NCBI RefSeq assembly: GCF_000389965.1
Contig: NC_021191.1
Span: 8,123,501-8,187,500 of the forward strand
Direction: 5' to 3'
DNA: 64,000 nucleotides
Source of the DNA: Actinoplanes sp. N902-109
GTDB taxonomy: Bacteria > Actinomycetota > Actinomycetes > Mycobacteriales > Micromonosporaceae
A model generated the notes under the pieces. The model saw nothing but the letters and a program-made list of their open reading frames with translations, made no database searches and had not been told where the DNA came from. The position numbers were made by a program, and so were the translations under genes. Shown one piece after another: positions 16,870 to 25,028 of this stretch (positions are counted from its first letter, which is position 1; every line of letters starts with the position of its first letter).

Positions 16870-18324
16870 TCAGGCGATGATGTGCGGGAGGAAGTTGCAC
16901 TGGTCCTTGGTGACCAGGCCGTCGGTGCCGAGGCCCTCGCGGATGCCCATGCCGGCCGGCTCACCGTCGATCAGCCAGGAGCCGATCACCGGGTGGACCT
17001 TGCCCTCGAGGCCGTCGAAGGACGGGAGCTCGCGCAGTTCCTGCACCACGAAGCGGCCGTCCGCGCCGTACTCGGACGGGTTCTCGGAAAGGGTCACGCC
17101 ATTCTTGATCAGGGTGACCGAGCCGCCCTCACGGCCCCAGACCGGCTTCTTGGCATAGCTGAGCAGCGAGGTCGCGGATGAGGACTCGGCGAAGTACGAC
17201 GGCAGCAGGTACTTCCCGCGTTCCGGGTCGCTGCCGAACAATTTCCACAACACCGGCAACAGGGCCTTGTTGCCGAGCAGGGCGGCCTTGTAGGGCGGTT
17301 CGATCCAGACCGTGCCGCGTTTGTTCGGGTCGGCCATGTTGCGGAAGAAGGCCTTGCCGCCCTCCTCGTTCCAGAACCATTCCCACGGGTAGAGCATGAA
17401 GATGACGTCGATCGGCTCGGCCTTGTGCTCCTCGCCGGGGGCGGGGACGAACAACACCTTGTCGCCGGCCACGTCCCAGCCGATCTGGCTCATCGCGATG
17501 AGGTCGACCGGGTAACCGGCTTCCTCGGCCGTGGCCATCAGGTACGCGACGTTCATCCGGTCCTCGCCGGTGGGTTCGCTGGTCTCGTACGCGAAGAAGA
17601 TCTTGGGTTTTTCCGGGAGCCAGGGACGCGCCTCGCGGAGCTTGCCGATGTTGCGCCGCCACGCACCCGGATTGGCCGGTTCGCCGTCCTCGGCCGCCCA
17701 GCCCACCAGCCGGTCATGGATGGAGTTCCACTGCCGCCAGGGGTGCTGGGTGAGGTTGGTCTGATCGGCCCAGTGCCACTGGATGACCGCCGCCTCGACC
17801 AGTGACGTGGGCGTCTGCGCGTTGAACTCCAGCAGCTTGGGCCCGCTGCCCGCGCCGTTGTACCAGAGGTCGAAGCGGCCGTAGACGGTCGGCGAGAAGT
17901 CCGGGGTCTGCAGCGGGAACCGGCCGTCGGGGTCCTTGTCCTGGTGGGTCCAGGTGTCCGCGTCGCCGTCGAACCAGGTGCGGATGATCTGCTCATGCGC
18001 GTACTCGGGGATGCCGATCTTGGCCAGGAAGCAGGTCTCCGGGCTGCAGACCGACGTGAAGTAGCCGTCGCGGCGGCCCTGCACGGTGTGCCGGGGGCAC
18101 TGCTTGACCATCCAGTCACCGGCATCGAGACACATCTGGTAGAGGACCGTGGTGGCCGTCTCCAGCTCCTCGATCTCGGCCTGGCTGAACTCGTAGTACG
18201 GGCCCTCCTGCCAGTACGACATCATGGTGCCGTCGGGCAGCTCGGTGTCGTTGTAGGTGAGCCCCAGGCTGTAGTTGGTGAGCTTCCAGCCGTCGCGGAC
18301 CGGGCCGTACGGAATGCGTTTCAC
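16870..18324 (-). CDS. Glutathionylspermidine synthase-like ATP-grasp ligase (YgiC/YjfC type)
   Basis: A 484-residue protein of the GSP_synth family, ATP-grasp enzymes forming an amide bond between an acid and an amine. Recognisable blocks include WKLTNYSLGLTYN at the N-terminus, LLEFNAQTPTSLVEAAV, YPWEWFWNEEGGKAF, and the C-terminal PVIGSWLIDGEPAGMGIRE. There is no amidase domain as in the bifunctional E. coli Gsp, so it matches the YgiC/YjfC branch whose substrates are unknown. ATG 18324 begins MKRIPYGP. It lies 8 bp after a small putative lipoprotein gene, echoing the ygiB-ygiC pairing of enterobacteria. Confidence 0.85.
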   Translation of the reverse strand: MKRIPYGPVRDGWKLTNYSLGLTYNDTELPDGTMMSYWQEGPYYEFSQAEIEELETATTVLYQMCLDAGDWMVKQCPRHTVQGRRDGYFTSVCSPETCFLAKIGIPEYAHEQIIRTWFDGDADTWTHQDKDPDGRFPLQTPDFSPTVYGRFDLWYNGAGSGPKLLEFNAQTPTSLVEAAVIQWHWADQTNLTQHPWRQWNSIHDRLVGWAAEDGEPANPGAWRRNIGKLREARPWLPEKPKIFFAYETSEPTGEDRMNVAYLMATAEEAGYPVDLIAMSQIGWDVAGDKVLFVPAPGEEHKAEPIDVIFMLYPWEWFWNEEGGKAFFRNMADPNKRGTVWIEPPYKAALLGNKALLPVLWKLFGSDPERGKYLLPSYFAESSSATSLLSYAKKPVWGREGGSVTLIKNGVTLSENPSEYGADGRFVVQELRELPSFDGLEGKVHPVIGSWLIDGEPAGMGIREGLGTDGLVTKDQCNFLPHIIA

Positions 18325-18332
18325 GTGTCTCG

Positions 18333-18731
18333 TCAGCTTCCCGATTTGCCGTGGGTGCCGCTGCCGCCCTTGCCGACGACGCTGGTCTTCACCGTGCCGT
18401 TGCCGATCCTGCCGGTGGACGGCAGGCCGAACGAGCGCCGGGCCGCGGCGTCGTTGTACGCGAACCGGGACCCGCCCGCGGGCAGCCGGGACCCGATCGG
18501 GTAACCCGAGCGGTAGCCGGACGAGTGCCAGATGAAGAAGCCGCCGCCCCCGCCGTGGTAGTGGTTGTCGTCGCAGTAGTCCTCGTCGACGATCACGCCG
18601 TTGGCATCCGCGCAGTAGAAGCCTTCGTCGTGGTAGCGGTTGCCGTTGTCACAGGCCGCCGCGCCGCCCGCTGCCAGCAGCAGGAACGTGCTGGTCAACG
18701 AGACACTGCGCGAGGTCATCCGTCGGTTCAC
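18333..18731 (-). CDS. Small putative lipoprotein, YgiB-like, Gly/Tyr/His-rich
   Basis: A 132-residue exported protein of unknown function. A hydrophobic stretch (TSTFLLLAAGGAAAC) ends in a lipobox-like AAAC, suggesting lipid attachment. The mature part has paired Cys motifs (FYCADANGVIVDEDYCDD), a Gly run followed by FFIWHSSGY, and a basic Ser/Gly-rich tail. Start GTG 18731 is chosen because GGAGAAG lies upstream; ATG 18719 would also keep the signal. Its placement 8 bp before the GSP-synthase-like gene parallels YgiB-YgiC (DUF1190 and ATP-grasp), and the general look is similar, but homology was not tested. Confidence 0.65.
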   Translation of the reverse strand: MNRRMTSRSVSLTSTFLLLAAGGAAACDNGNRYHDEGFYCADANGVIVDEDYCDDNHYHGGGGGFFIWHSSGYRSGYPIGSRLPAGGSRFAYNDAAARRSFGLPSTGRIGNGTVKTSVVGKGGSGTHGKSGS

Positions 18732-18754
18732 AGTCGGCTTCTCCGCCCTTCGCA

Positions 18755-18792
18755 GCTCCGGGTCGCCGCTTTCCTGTGTAGCGACCCGGAGC
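18755..18792 (-). terminator. Stem-loop between SDR and lipoprotein genes
   Basis: Perfect 12-bp arms (GCTCCGGGTCGC / GCGACCCGGAGC) flank a 14-base loop, beginning 12 bp after the SDR stop on the minus strand. There is no U run, as is common in actinomycete terminators. It could also act as a leader attenuator for the lipoprotein-ligase pair, whose start is only 24 bp further on. Confidence 0.65.
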
Positions 18793-18804
18793 AAGTGTCC
18801 CCCG

Positions 18805-19554
18805 TCAGGAGCGTGGTCCGCCGGCCACATAGATGACCTGCCCGGACACGAACCCGGCTCCTTCACTGACCAGGAAGGATACGGTGTCGGCGATGTCCTC
18901 GGGGCGCCCCGCCCGGCCGACCGGGATCTGTGCGATCGCCGCCTTCTGGAAGTCGGCGAAGTCGACCCCGACCCGGGCCGCCGTCGCGGCGGTCATGTCG
19001 GTCACGATGAAGCCCGGCGCGACCGCGTTGGCGGTGATGCCGAAGCGGCCCAGCTCGATCGCGAGCGTCTTGGTGAAGCCCTGCAGCCCGGCCTTGGCCG
19101 CCGCGTAGTTGGCCTGCCCCCGGTTGCCCAGCGCGGACGTGCTGGACAGGCTGACGATGCGGCCCCAACCGGCGTCCACCATGTGCTTCTGCACCGCCCG
19201 GCTGAACAGGAACGCGCCCCGCAGGTGGACCGCCATCACGGTCTCCCAGTCGTCGTCGCTCATCTTGAACAGCAGGTTGTCGCGCAGCACCCCGGCGTTG
19301 TTGACCAGCACGGTGGGCGCGCCCAGCTCGGCGACGACCCGCTCGACGGCCGCGGTCACCTGGGCCGCGTCGGACACGTCGGCGCCCACGGCGAGCGCGG
19401 TGCCGCCGGCGTCGTGGATCGCCGTGACGGTGCTCGCACACGCAGCTTCGTCGAGGTCGACGACGGCCACGGCCAGCCCGTCGGCGGCGAGCTTGCGGGC
19501 GGTCGCCTCCCCGATGCCGCGTGCTGCTCCGGTGACGATCGCTACCCGGGTCAT
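18805..19554 (-). CDS. Short-chain dehydrogenase/reductase, FabG-like
   Basis: A 249-residue NAD(P)-dependent SDR, close in pattern to 3-oxoacyl-ACP reductase. The TGAARGIG cofactor motif is at residues 8-15, the NNAG motif is present, and the Ser-Tyr-Lys catalytic set includes YAAAK; the NAVAPGFIVTDMT segment after it is characteristic of FabG. The C-terminus reads GQVIYVAGG rather than the usual VDGG. No fatty-acid synthase genes are near. It is followed by a strong stem-loop, so it is probably monocistronic or the end of a run with the GH13 gene 42 bp upstream. Confidence 0.85.
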   Translation of the reverse strand: MTRVAIVTGAARGIGEATARKLAADGLAVAVVDLDEAACASTVTAIHDAGGTALAVGADVSDAAQVTAAVERVVAELGAPTVLVNNAGVLRDNLLFKMSDDDWETVMAVHLRGAFLFSRAVQKHMVDAGWGRIVSLSSTSALGNRGQANYAAAKAGLQGFTKTLAIELGRFGITANAVAPGFIVTDMTAATAARVGVDFADFQKAAIAQIPVGRAGRPEDIADTVSFLVSEGAGFVSGQVIYVAGGPRS

Positions 19555-19596
19555 AGTTGTCCTTCCGCCGGTCCGAAACGTATCCGAAACAGGACT

Positions 19597-21243
19597 CTAG
19601 GCGAAGCGCTTCAGCCTGATCCACCGGTAGCCGAAGCCACCGATCGGCAGGGCGTCCATCTTGCCCAGATCCGGGTATTCCTGGTCGGCCAGGACGTCGT
19701 TCGGGTACTCGGCCTCGGGTTCGAGGCTGCTGAGGTCGACCACGCCGTCGTCCGGGCCCAGGTTGTGGATGAACACCATGCAGCCGGTGTCGGCGTCGGC
19801 GCGGTGCACGAGCACGCCGGCCGGCACCGGGATGTCGACGTGCTTGCAGGTGCCGCTGCCGACCTCGGGCGTCTCGCGCAGGGTCCGGATCATGCGCTCG
19901 AACCAGGACAGCAGCGACTGCGGGTCGTGCCGCTGCAGCGTGACGTTGACCTGCTCGTAGCCGAAGTCGCCGCCGGTCACGACCGGGCGGATCAGCTCGT
20001 CCGGGGTGGCCGTCGAGAAGCCGCCGTTGGGCAGCGAGGACCACTGCATCGGCGTACGGATGGCGTCGCGGCCCTCCAGCGAGAGGTCGTCGCCCATGCC
20101 GATCTCCTCGCCGTAGCGCAGGACCGGGGTGCCACGCAGGCTGAACTGCAGGGCGTAGGCGAGTTCGAGGCGGCGCCGGTCACCGCCCAGCATCGGGGCC
20201 AGCCGCCGCCGGATGCCCCGCCCGTACAGCTGCATGCTTTCGTCCGGGCCGAACTGGCCGAACACCTCGGCGCGCTGCTCGGCGGTGAGCCGGGACAGGT
20301 CCACCTCGTCGTGGTTGCGCAGGAACGTCGCCCACTGCGCACCCGATGGCAGCTTCGGGGTGTCCTGCAGCGCGTCGATGATGACCTCGGGGTGCCGCCG
20401 GGCCAGCGCCAGCATCAGCCGCCCGTTGAGCATGAAGTCGAACAGCATGTGGATGCGGTTGGCCGAGCCGCCCTGATCGCCGAAGAAGTGCTTGAGCTGG
20501 TCGGCTTCCACGTTGGCCTCGGCCAGCAGCACCGCGTCGCCGCGGCGCCACTGGATGTGCTGGCGCAGGTCGGTGAGGAAGGCGAAGTCCTTGGGCGCGT
20601 CCGGGTTGCCCGGTTCGGTCTCCTCGATGATGAACGGCACCGCGTCCATCCGGAACCCGGCCACCCCCAGCTGCAGCCAGAACGCGCAGATCTTCTTGAT
20701 CTCCTCGCGGACCTGCGGGTTGGTGATGTTCAGGTCCGGCTGGAACTTGTAGAACCGGTGGTAGAACCACTGCTTGGCGGTGCGGTCGTAGGTCCAGGTC
20801 TCCTTCTGCTCACCCGGGAAGACCATGCCCTGGTTGCGGTCCGGCGGTTCGGTCTCGCTCCAGACATACCAGTCACGGTACGGCGATTCGGGCGACTGAC
20901 GAGCCGACTGGAACCACGGGTGCTGGTCCGACGTGTGGTTCACGACCAGGTCGATGATGACTTTGATGCCGCGGTTCTGCGCCTGGTGCAGCAGTTCGGC
21001 GAAGTCGCCCAGGGTGCCGAAGCGCGGGTCGACGTTGTAGAAGTCGGCCACGTCGTAGCCGTCGTCCTTGTCCGGCGACGGGTGGATCGGGTTGAGCCAC
21101 AGACAGGTGATGCCGAGCCTGGCCAGATAGTCCAGCCGCCCGATCAGGCCGCGGATGTCACCGACCCCGTCGCCGTTGGAGTCGGCGTACGTGTCGATGT
21201 CGAGGCAATAGATGACGGCCTTCTCATACCACCGGTCGCTCAT
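19597..21243 (-). CDS. GH13 alpha-amylase-family enzyme, trehalose synthase-like
   Basis: A 548-residue (beta/alpha)8-barrel glycoside hydrolase/isomerase of the GH13_16 (TreS) type, expected to interconvert maltose and trehalose or hydrolyse short alpha-glucans. Conserved regions: DLVVNHTSDQHPWF (region I), GFRMDAVPF with nucleophile Asp200, LLAEANV with acid/base Glu242, and FLRNHDEVDL with Asp312. It opens WYEKAVIYCLDIDTYADSNGDGVGD where TreS usually has a similar sequence with VFYEVFVRSF-like wording, so substrate specificity may differ. There is no signal peptide, so it is cytosolic. No maltokinase fusion or neighbour is visible. Confidence 0.85.
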   Translation of the reverse strand: MSDRWYEKAVIYCLDIDTYADSNGDGVGDIRGLIGRLDYLARLGITCLWLNPIHPSPDKDDGYDVADFYNVDPRFGTLGDFAELLHQAQNRGIKVIIDLVVNHTSDQHPWFQSARQSPESPYRDWYVWSETEPPDRNQGMVFPGEQKETWTYDRTAKQWFYHRFYKFQPDLNITNPQVREEIKKICAFWLQLGVAGFRMDAVPFIIEETEPGNPDAPKDFAFLTDLRQHIQWRRGDAVLLAEANVEADQLKHFFGDQGGSANRIHMLFDFMLNGRLMLALARRHPEVIIDALQDTPKLPSGAQWATFLRNHDEVDLSRLTAEQRAEVFGQFGPDESMQLYGRGIRRRLAPMLGGDRRRLELAYALQFSLRGTPVLRYGEEIGMGDDLSLEGRDAIRTPMQWSSLPNGGFSTATPDELIRPVVTGGDFGYEQVNVTLQRHDPQSLLSWFERMIRTLRETPEVGSGTCKHVDIPVPAGVLVHRADADTGCMVFIHNLGPDDGVVDLSSLEPEAEYPNDVLADQEYPDLGKMDALPIGGFGYRWIRLKRFA

Positions 21244-21285
21244 GATGCTGTGCCCGTCTTCGGCAGGCCCTCATGGCCCTCGCCG

Positions 21286-22188
21286 TCACGGCCGTCCGCC
21301 GCCGCCGGGAGGAGTGGCTCGGTGCAATCGGTCATGCCCTTCTACATGACCGCGTCGCTTCGCGAGGAAACCCCGTGTCCACGCCACGGGACGAACTTTC
21401 TCGAGCGCCAGGAAACTCGTCAGCGCGGCCAGGTGCGGCGCGAACGAGATGGTGATCGTCGCGAACGTGACCAGATGGAACGAGTAGAAGAACGCGACCG
21501 TCCAGCTGCGCCAGCGTGGCTTGACGAAGAAGATCACCGGGCTGGCCAGCTCGAACACGATGATCCCGAACTGCGCCAGGATCAGCAGGTACGGGACACC
21601 GGCGATGAGGTCGGCCAGCTCGGTGCCGCGCCGGACGATCGCGCGGGCCAGCACCGAGCTGGTCACCCAGTCGATGCCGCCGAAGCGCAGCTTGGCCCAG
21701 GCCGCCAGGAAGTACGTGCACACCACCGCGATCTGGGTGACCCGCACAGCCCAGCCGCCGGCCTCCGTACGGGCCGGGTCGCCGTGCCGCGCCCGCCCGG
21801 CGGTGGGCAACGCGGCGAGCGCGACGAGCAGCCCGAACCGGTCGTGGTCGACCTTGCCGTAGCTCATCGCGATGATCATCCACTCGAAGTAGAGCGCGAA
21901 CACCGCCCAGCCGAGCAACCGCGGTGCCCGACCGGTGGCGGCGGCCAGGGCGAGGACGAGCAGGAGCCAGAAGATGCTGTGCACGAGAAGAGCAGTCGGC
22001 GTCGGCAGATGCAGCAGCCGGGCCACCAGCAGGGGCTGATACAACTCACCGGGCGTGCTGGCGTGGTTGCGCACCCACGGGGTGAACACGACCAGGTCGG
22101 CCGCGACGAACAGGTACACCAGCGTGCGGAACGCGGCGATCCGCCCGCGCGGGACGGCCTCGGTCAGCCAGGCGGCGATCCGGTTCAC
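21286..22188 (-). CDS. HTTM-domain membrane protein (vitamin K carboxylase-like)
   Basis: A 300-residue multi-spanning protein with the HTTM domain, the membrane part shared with vitamin-K-dependent gamma-carboxylase. Several hydrophobic helices are evident (for example VYLFVAADLVVF, WLLLVLALAA, TYFLAAWAKLRFGG, YLLILAQFGIIVFELASPVIFFV), as is a FHLVTFATI segment. Bacterial members have no settled function. The GTG start at 22188 overlaps the stop of the preceding 146-codon gene by four bases, so the two form a unit. The C-terminal tail is basic and Gly/Pro-rich. Confidence 0.78.
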   Translation of the reverse strand: MNRIAAWLTEAVPRGRIAAFRTLVYLFVAADLVVFTPWVRNHASTPGELYQPLLVARLLHLPTPTALLVHSIFWLLLVLALAAATGRAPRLLGWAVFALYFEWMIIAMSYGKVDHDRFGLLVALAALPTAGRARHGDPARTEAGGWAVRVTQIAVVCTYFLAAWAKLRFGGIDWVTSSVLARAIVRRGTELADLIAGVPYLLILAQFGIIVFELASPVIFFVKPRWRSWTVAFFYSFHLVTFATITISFAPHLAALTSFLALEKVRPVAWTRGFLAKRRGHVEGHDRLHRATPPGGGGRP

Positions 22189-22625
22189 CGGCTCACCGTC
22201 CAGCTCGCGATCGTCTCGTCGTGGCTGCGGCCCAGCGGCCGGGAATGCTCGATCTCCGCCCACCGGATCACGATCCGCACGGTGACCAGCGGCGCCGCGC
22301 CCGGGCTCTTGTCCGCGTAGGCCTGGGCCACCTGCTGCAGGCGGCCGGGGTCGTCCATGTACGCCTGCTGCTGGCCCTCGATCTCGGCCCGGCGCAACCC
22401 GCTGTTGGCCTCGGTGAGCTCGATCGTGCGGCCACTGGTGTCGACGCCCTCGACCCGGGTGTCCGGCGCGTCCTCGTCCGGGCCGGGCGCGGTCGAGTAC
22501 ATCCGGAACGGGCCGAACGGGAAGTCGTCGTCCAGGCCGGTCAGGGTGCCGAGGAGCAGCAGCACAGCGCCGAGCGCGGTGACCGCCACCCGGACCGCGC
22601 GCCCCCGGGAGCTCAACGTGTCCAT
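22185..22625 (-). CDS. Membrane-anchored protein of unknown function, partner of HTTM protein
   Basis: A 146-residue protein with one hydrophobic helix near the N-terminus (VAVTALGAVLLLLGTLTGL) and an extracytoplasmic domain starting FPFGPFRMYS. Proteins with a phenylalanine/proline-rich FPFGPFRMYS-like stretch occur next to HTTM proteins in actinomycetes; I recall the pattern but cannot confirm a family name. It is translationally coupled to the HTTM gene (GTGA overlap), suggesting that the two act together in the membrane. No catalytic residues are recognisable. Confidence 0.68.
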   Translation of the reverse strand: MDTLSSRGRAVRVAVTALGAVLLLLGTLTGLDDDFPFGPFRMYSTAPGPDEDAPDTRVEGVDTSGRTIELTEANSGLRRAEIEGQQQAYMDDPGRLQQVAQAYADKSPGAAPLVTVRIVIRWAEIEHSRPLGRSHDETIASWTVSR

Positions 22626-22704
22626 CGCGCCCGGACCCTACCGTCCCCGTGCCGCCCCGGGCCATTCCGGCACGCTGCGCACCCGCCGGTCGGGGCGCTG
22701 CGGG

Positions 22705-23031
22705 TCAGGCGAATGCCCCGCGGAGCCGGGTCTCGGCGATCGTCGCCTGGGTGCGCAGCCGGTGCGCCTCGGCCGCGAGCCGCCGCTGACCGAGCCCGGT
22801 CAGCCGGTAGTAGCGCCGCAGCCGCGACTGCACGATCTCCTCGCGGTCGACCTCGATGAGGCCCTCGGTGCGCAGCCGGTCGAGTGCGGCGTACAGCGTG
22901 CCGGCGCGCAGCTTGACCCGGCCCTCGGTCATCCGCGCCACGTCCTCGATCACCGCGTACCCGTGCCGCGGCTCGCCGGCCAGCGCGGTGAGAACCAGAA
23001 AGGTCGGCTCACGCATCGGTGCCTCGCTCAT
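22705..23031 (-). CDS. PadR-family transcriptional regulator
   Basis: A 108-residue winged-helix repressor. It has the family core FLVLTALAGEPRHGYAVIEDV, LRAGTLYAALDRLRTEGLIE and the RRYYRLTGLGQRRL wing, with a short C-terminal dimerisation helix. PadR proteins respond to phenolic acids, antibiotics or stress. ATG 23031 is chosen from the MSEAPMREPTF beginning. It is divergent from the dedA-like gene across 90 bp holding repeated ATAT(C/T)CGCGAG elements, so it probably controls itself and perhaps dedA. Confidence 0.88.
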   Translation of the reverse strand: MSEAPMREPTFLVLTALAGEPRHGYAVIEDVARMTEGRVKLRAGTLYAALDRLRTEGLIEVDREEIVQSRLRRYYRLTGLGQRRLAAEAHRLRTQATIAETRLRGAFA

Positions 23032-23069
23032 ATCCGCGAGCATATATCGCTGACGGGTATATTCGCGAG
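23030..23069. promoter_or_regulatory. Direct repeats at the PadR promoter
   Basis: ATATCCGCGAG at 23030-23040 recurs as ATATTCGCGAG at 23059-23069, 29 bp apart start to start, with CATATATCGC between them. The first copy overlaps the PadR start codon. AT-rich ATAT half-sites are typical of PadR operators, so autoregulation is likely; this is inference. Confidence 0.5.
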
Positions 23070-23121
23070 GTGGTTCACCCCGGGGTACCCGGGTACTCCT
23101 GACCGAACGGAAGGAGTGTTC

Positions 23122-23787
23122 ATGAGCGTGCCGTTCCCCCTCGCGGCCGAGAGCGACCTGAGCAGGCTGGGCGGGCTGACCGGATGGGTCGCCTCGGTGA
23201 TCGAGTCCCTCGGGGCCCTGGGCGTCGGCCTGCTCGTGGCGCTGGAGAACCTGATCCCGCCGATCCCGAGCGAGATCGTGCTGTCGATGGCCGGCTTCCT
23301 GGCGCACGAGGGCCGGGTCAGCCTGGTCCTGGTGTTCCTCGCGGCGACGGCCGGCTCGGTGCTCGGCGCGCTGGCGCTGTACTGGCTGGGGCGCGCGCTC
23401 GGCGAGGACCGGCTGCGCCGCTGGCTCGACCACATACCGTTGGTCGACGCGGACGATCTCGGCAAGGCCGACCGGTGGTTCGAGAAGCACGCGAAATCGG
23501 CCGTTCTGTTCGGCCGGATGGCGCCCGTGGTGCGCAGCCTGGTGTCGATCCCGGCCGGCGCCAACCACATGCGGCTGGACCTGTTCGTGCTCTTCACCAC
23601 GATCGGCAGCGGCATCTGGAACGCGATCTTCATCAGTGCCGGATATGCCCTCGGCTCCCGCTGGCAGAACGTGGAGCAGTACAGCCACTGGTTCAACTAT
23701 GCGTTCTGGGCGTTCATCGTGGTCGCTGTCGGCAGCTGGGTCGTCAAGAAGGTCCGGAAACGGCAGCGCGCGGCCGCGAATCGGTGA
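23122..23787 (+). CDS. DedA-family membrane protein
   Basis: A 221-residue integral membrane protein of the DedA/SNARE-associated (VTT) family, implicated in lipid carrier recycling and membrane homeostasis. Landmarks are the ENLIPPIPSEIVL motif (Glu in the re-entrant loop) and the later GRMAPVVRSLVSIPAGANHM signature with the conserved Arg and Pro. Start ATG 23122 has AAGGAG upstream. The last codons and the stop lie inside a long hairpin (23767-23801) that also faces the convergent chitinase gene. Confidence 0.9.
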   Translation: MSVPFPLAAESDLSRLGGLTGWVASVIESLGALGVGLLVALENLIPPIPSEIVLSMAGFLAHEGRVSLVLVFLAATAGSVLGALALYWLGRALGEDRLRRWLDHIPLVDADDLGKADRWFEKHAKSAVLFGRMAPVVRSLVSIPAGANHMRLDLFVLFTTIGSGIWNAIFISAGYALGSRWQNVEQYSHWFNYAFWAFIVVAVGSWVVKKVRKRQRAAANR

Positions 23788-23801
23788 TTCGCGGCCGCGC
23801 G
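23767..23801. terminator. Strong bidirectional hairpin containing the dedA stop codon
   Basis: Perfect 16-bp arms (CGCGCGGCCGCGAATC and its complement) enclose a 3-base GGT loop. The dedA TGA begins in the loop, so the left arm is coding. It sits between convergent dedA and the chitinase gene ending at 23824 and can serve both as a factor-independent terminator. Confidence 0.85.
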
Positions 23802-23823
23802 TCCGCGGTCTGCTACCGGAGGA

Positions 23824-25017
23824 TCAGAAGCCGGCGCTGATCTTCGTGAAGGCCCAGTCGGCCTGCGCGATGCCGGAGCAGTCGGAGACCACACCGCCAC
23901 CGGCGCAACCGCGGTCCCGGTTCACCGACCAGAACGTGAAGCGGGCGAAGCCGTTGGTCCTGGCGTAGTCGCGGATCTTCGTCCAGGTGTCGGTGCTGGT
24001 CAGCTCCTGCTGGTCGGAGAGCCCGTTCATGCCGGAGATGCCCATGTGGCTGTACGCCTGCGCGTCGGTGTAGCCGAACGTGGTCTTGAGCAGGTTCTTC
24101 AGGCCCTCGGACGTGGCGACCGTGGCCGAGTAGATGTCAGTGGCGCCGAAGTCGAACGGCATCTGGGTGAACACGTCGATGTTCGCGCCCAGCGCCTTGG
24201 CCTGCTGGACCAGCCGGGTGCCGTAGTAGTTCGGGCCGGTGGTGGACGTACCGAAGGTGACGATGGTCTTCACCGACGGGTTGTTCTGCTTGATGATCTT
24301 CAGCGCGCCGAGGATCTTGTCCTGCACCGCGGTGTTCTCGAACTCGTCGGTGTTCTCGATGTCGATGTCGATGGCCTTGAGGCTGAAGGCGTTGATGACC
24401 TTCTGGTACGCCCCGGCCAGGTCGCTCGTCGTCGCGCAGTTGGGGCCGAGCTTGGTGCCGCTCCAGCCGCCGATCGACGGGATGACATCGGCGCCGGCCG
24501 CCTTGATCTGCGAGATGTAGCTGGCGTGCACGCCGCCGGTCAGGCCACTCTCACTGTCCCACGCGGGGTTGCAGCCACCGCTGGAGTTCACGAAGGCCAT
24601 CGTGAACGCCTTGATGCCGGTCGCGCTGACCACCGTCGAGGGCGCGGGCGGGTTGCCCCAGCCCGGGTAGACGTACGGCGCGGAGGCCATCTTGCTGCCG
24701 GACGACGGCGGGGTGGTGGTCGGCGGCGTGGTGGTGGGCGGCGTGGTCGGGGTGGTGCCGCCGCCACACGCGCCGTTGTCGGTCCACACGTCCCACTGCC
24801 CGCTGTGCGTGGCCGGACTCTCGTTCTGCGTCCACCACTTGGCGGTGTAGTTGTGGCTGTTCTGCGAGGCCGTCTGGCCACCGGTGTAGACCGCGCCGGC
24901 GCTCCACGCCGACACGCAGGCGACGGCGGCGTTGGACGCCGTCATGGGGATGATCGCGGCGGCGGCGGCCGTGCTCGCCACGGCGGCGCCGATCAGGACC
25001 TTGCGCTTCAGCTTCAT
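23824..25017 (-). CDS. Secreted CBM5/12-GH18 chitinase (bifunctional chitinase/lysozyme-like)
   Basis: A 397-residue secreted chitin-degrading enzyme. A signal peptide (about 1-30, ending SNA) is followed by a CBM5/12 chitin-binding module (about 33-85, with NYTAKWWTQNE and GQWDVW), a Thr/Pro linker (88-108) and a GH18-type barrel. The catalytic acidic run is IDIDIE with Asp217, Asp219 and Glu221, less canonical than DGxDxDxE. It follows the next chitinase gene by only 11 bp on the same strand, so both are one operon. The binding-module DNA is nearly identical to that of the chitinase at 43.7-45.1 kb. Confidence 0.9.
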   Translation of the reverse strand: MKLKRKVLIGAAVASTAAAAAIIPMTASNAAVACVSAWSAGAVYTGGQTASQNSHNYTAKWWTQNESPATHSGQWDVWTDNGACGGGTTPTTPPTTTPPTTTPPSSGSKMASAPYVYPGWGNPPAPSTVVSATGIKAFTMAFVNSSGGCNPAWDSESGLTGGVHASYISQIKAAGADVIPSIGGWSGTKLGPNCATTSDLAGAYQKVINAFSLKAIDIDIENTDEFENTAVQDKILGALKIIKQNNPSVKTIVTFGTSTTGPNYYGTRLVQQAKALGANIDVFTQMPFDFGATDIYSATVATSEGLKNLLKTTFGYTDAQAYSHMGISGMNGLSDQQELTSTDTWTKIRDYARTNGFARFTFWSVNRDRGCAGGGVVSDCSGIAQADWAFTKISAGF

Positions 25018-25028
25018 GGGGATCTCTC

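Noticed and set aside
18640..22320. A 1226-codon open frame on the plus strand
   Set aside because: It runs antisense across the lipoprotein, SDR, GH13 and HTTM genes, is rich in Arg/His/Val/Gln low-complexity sequence, and shows no domain; it is a product of high GC content.
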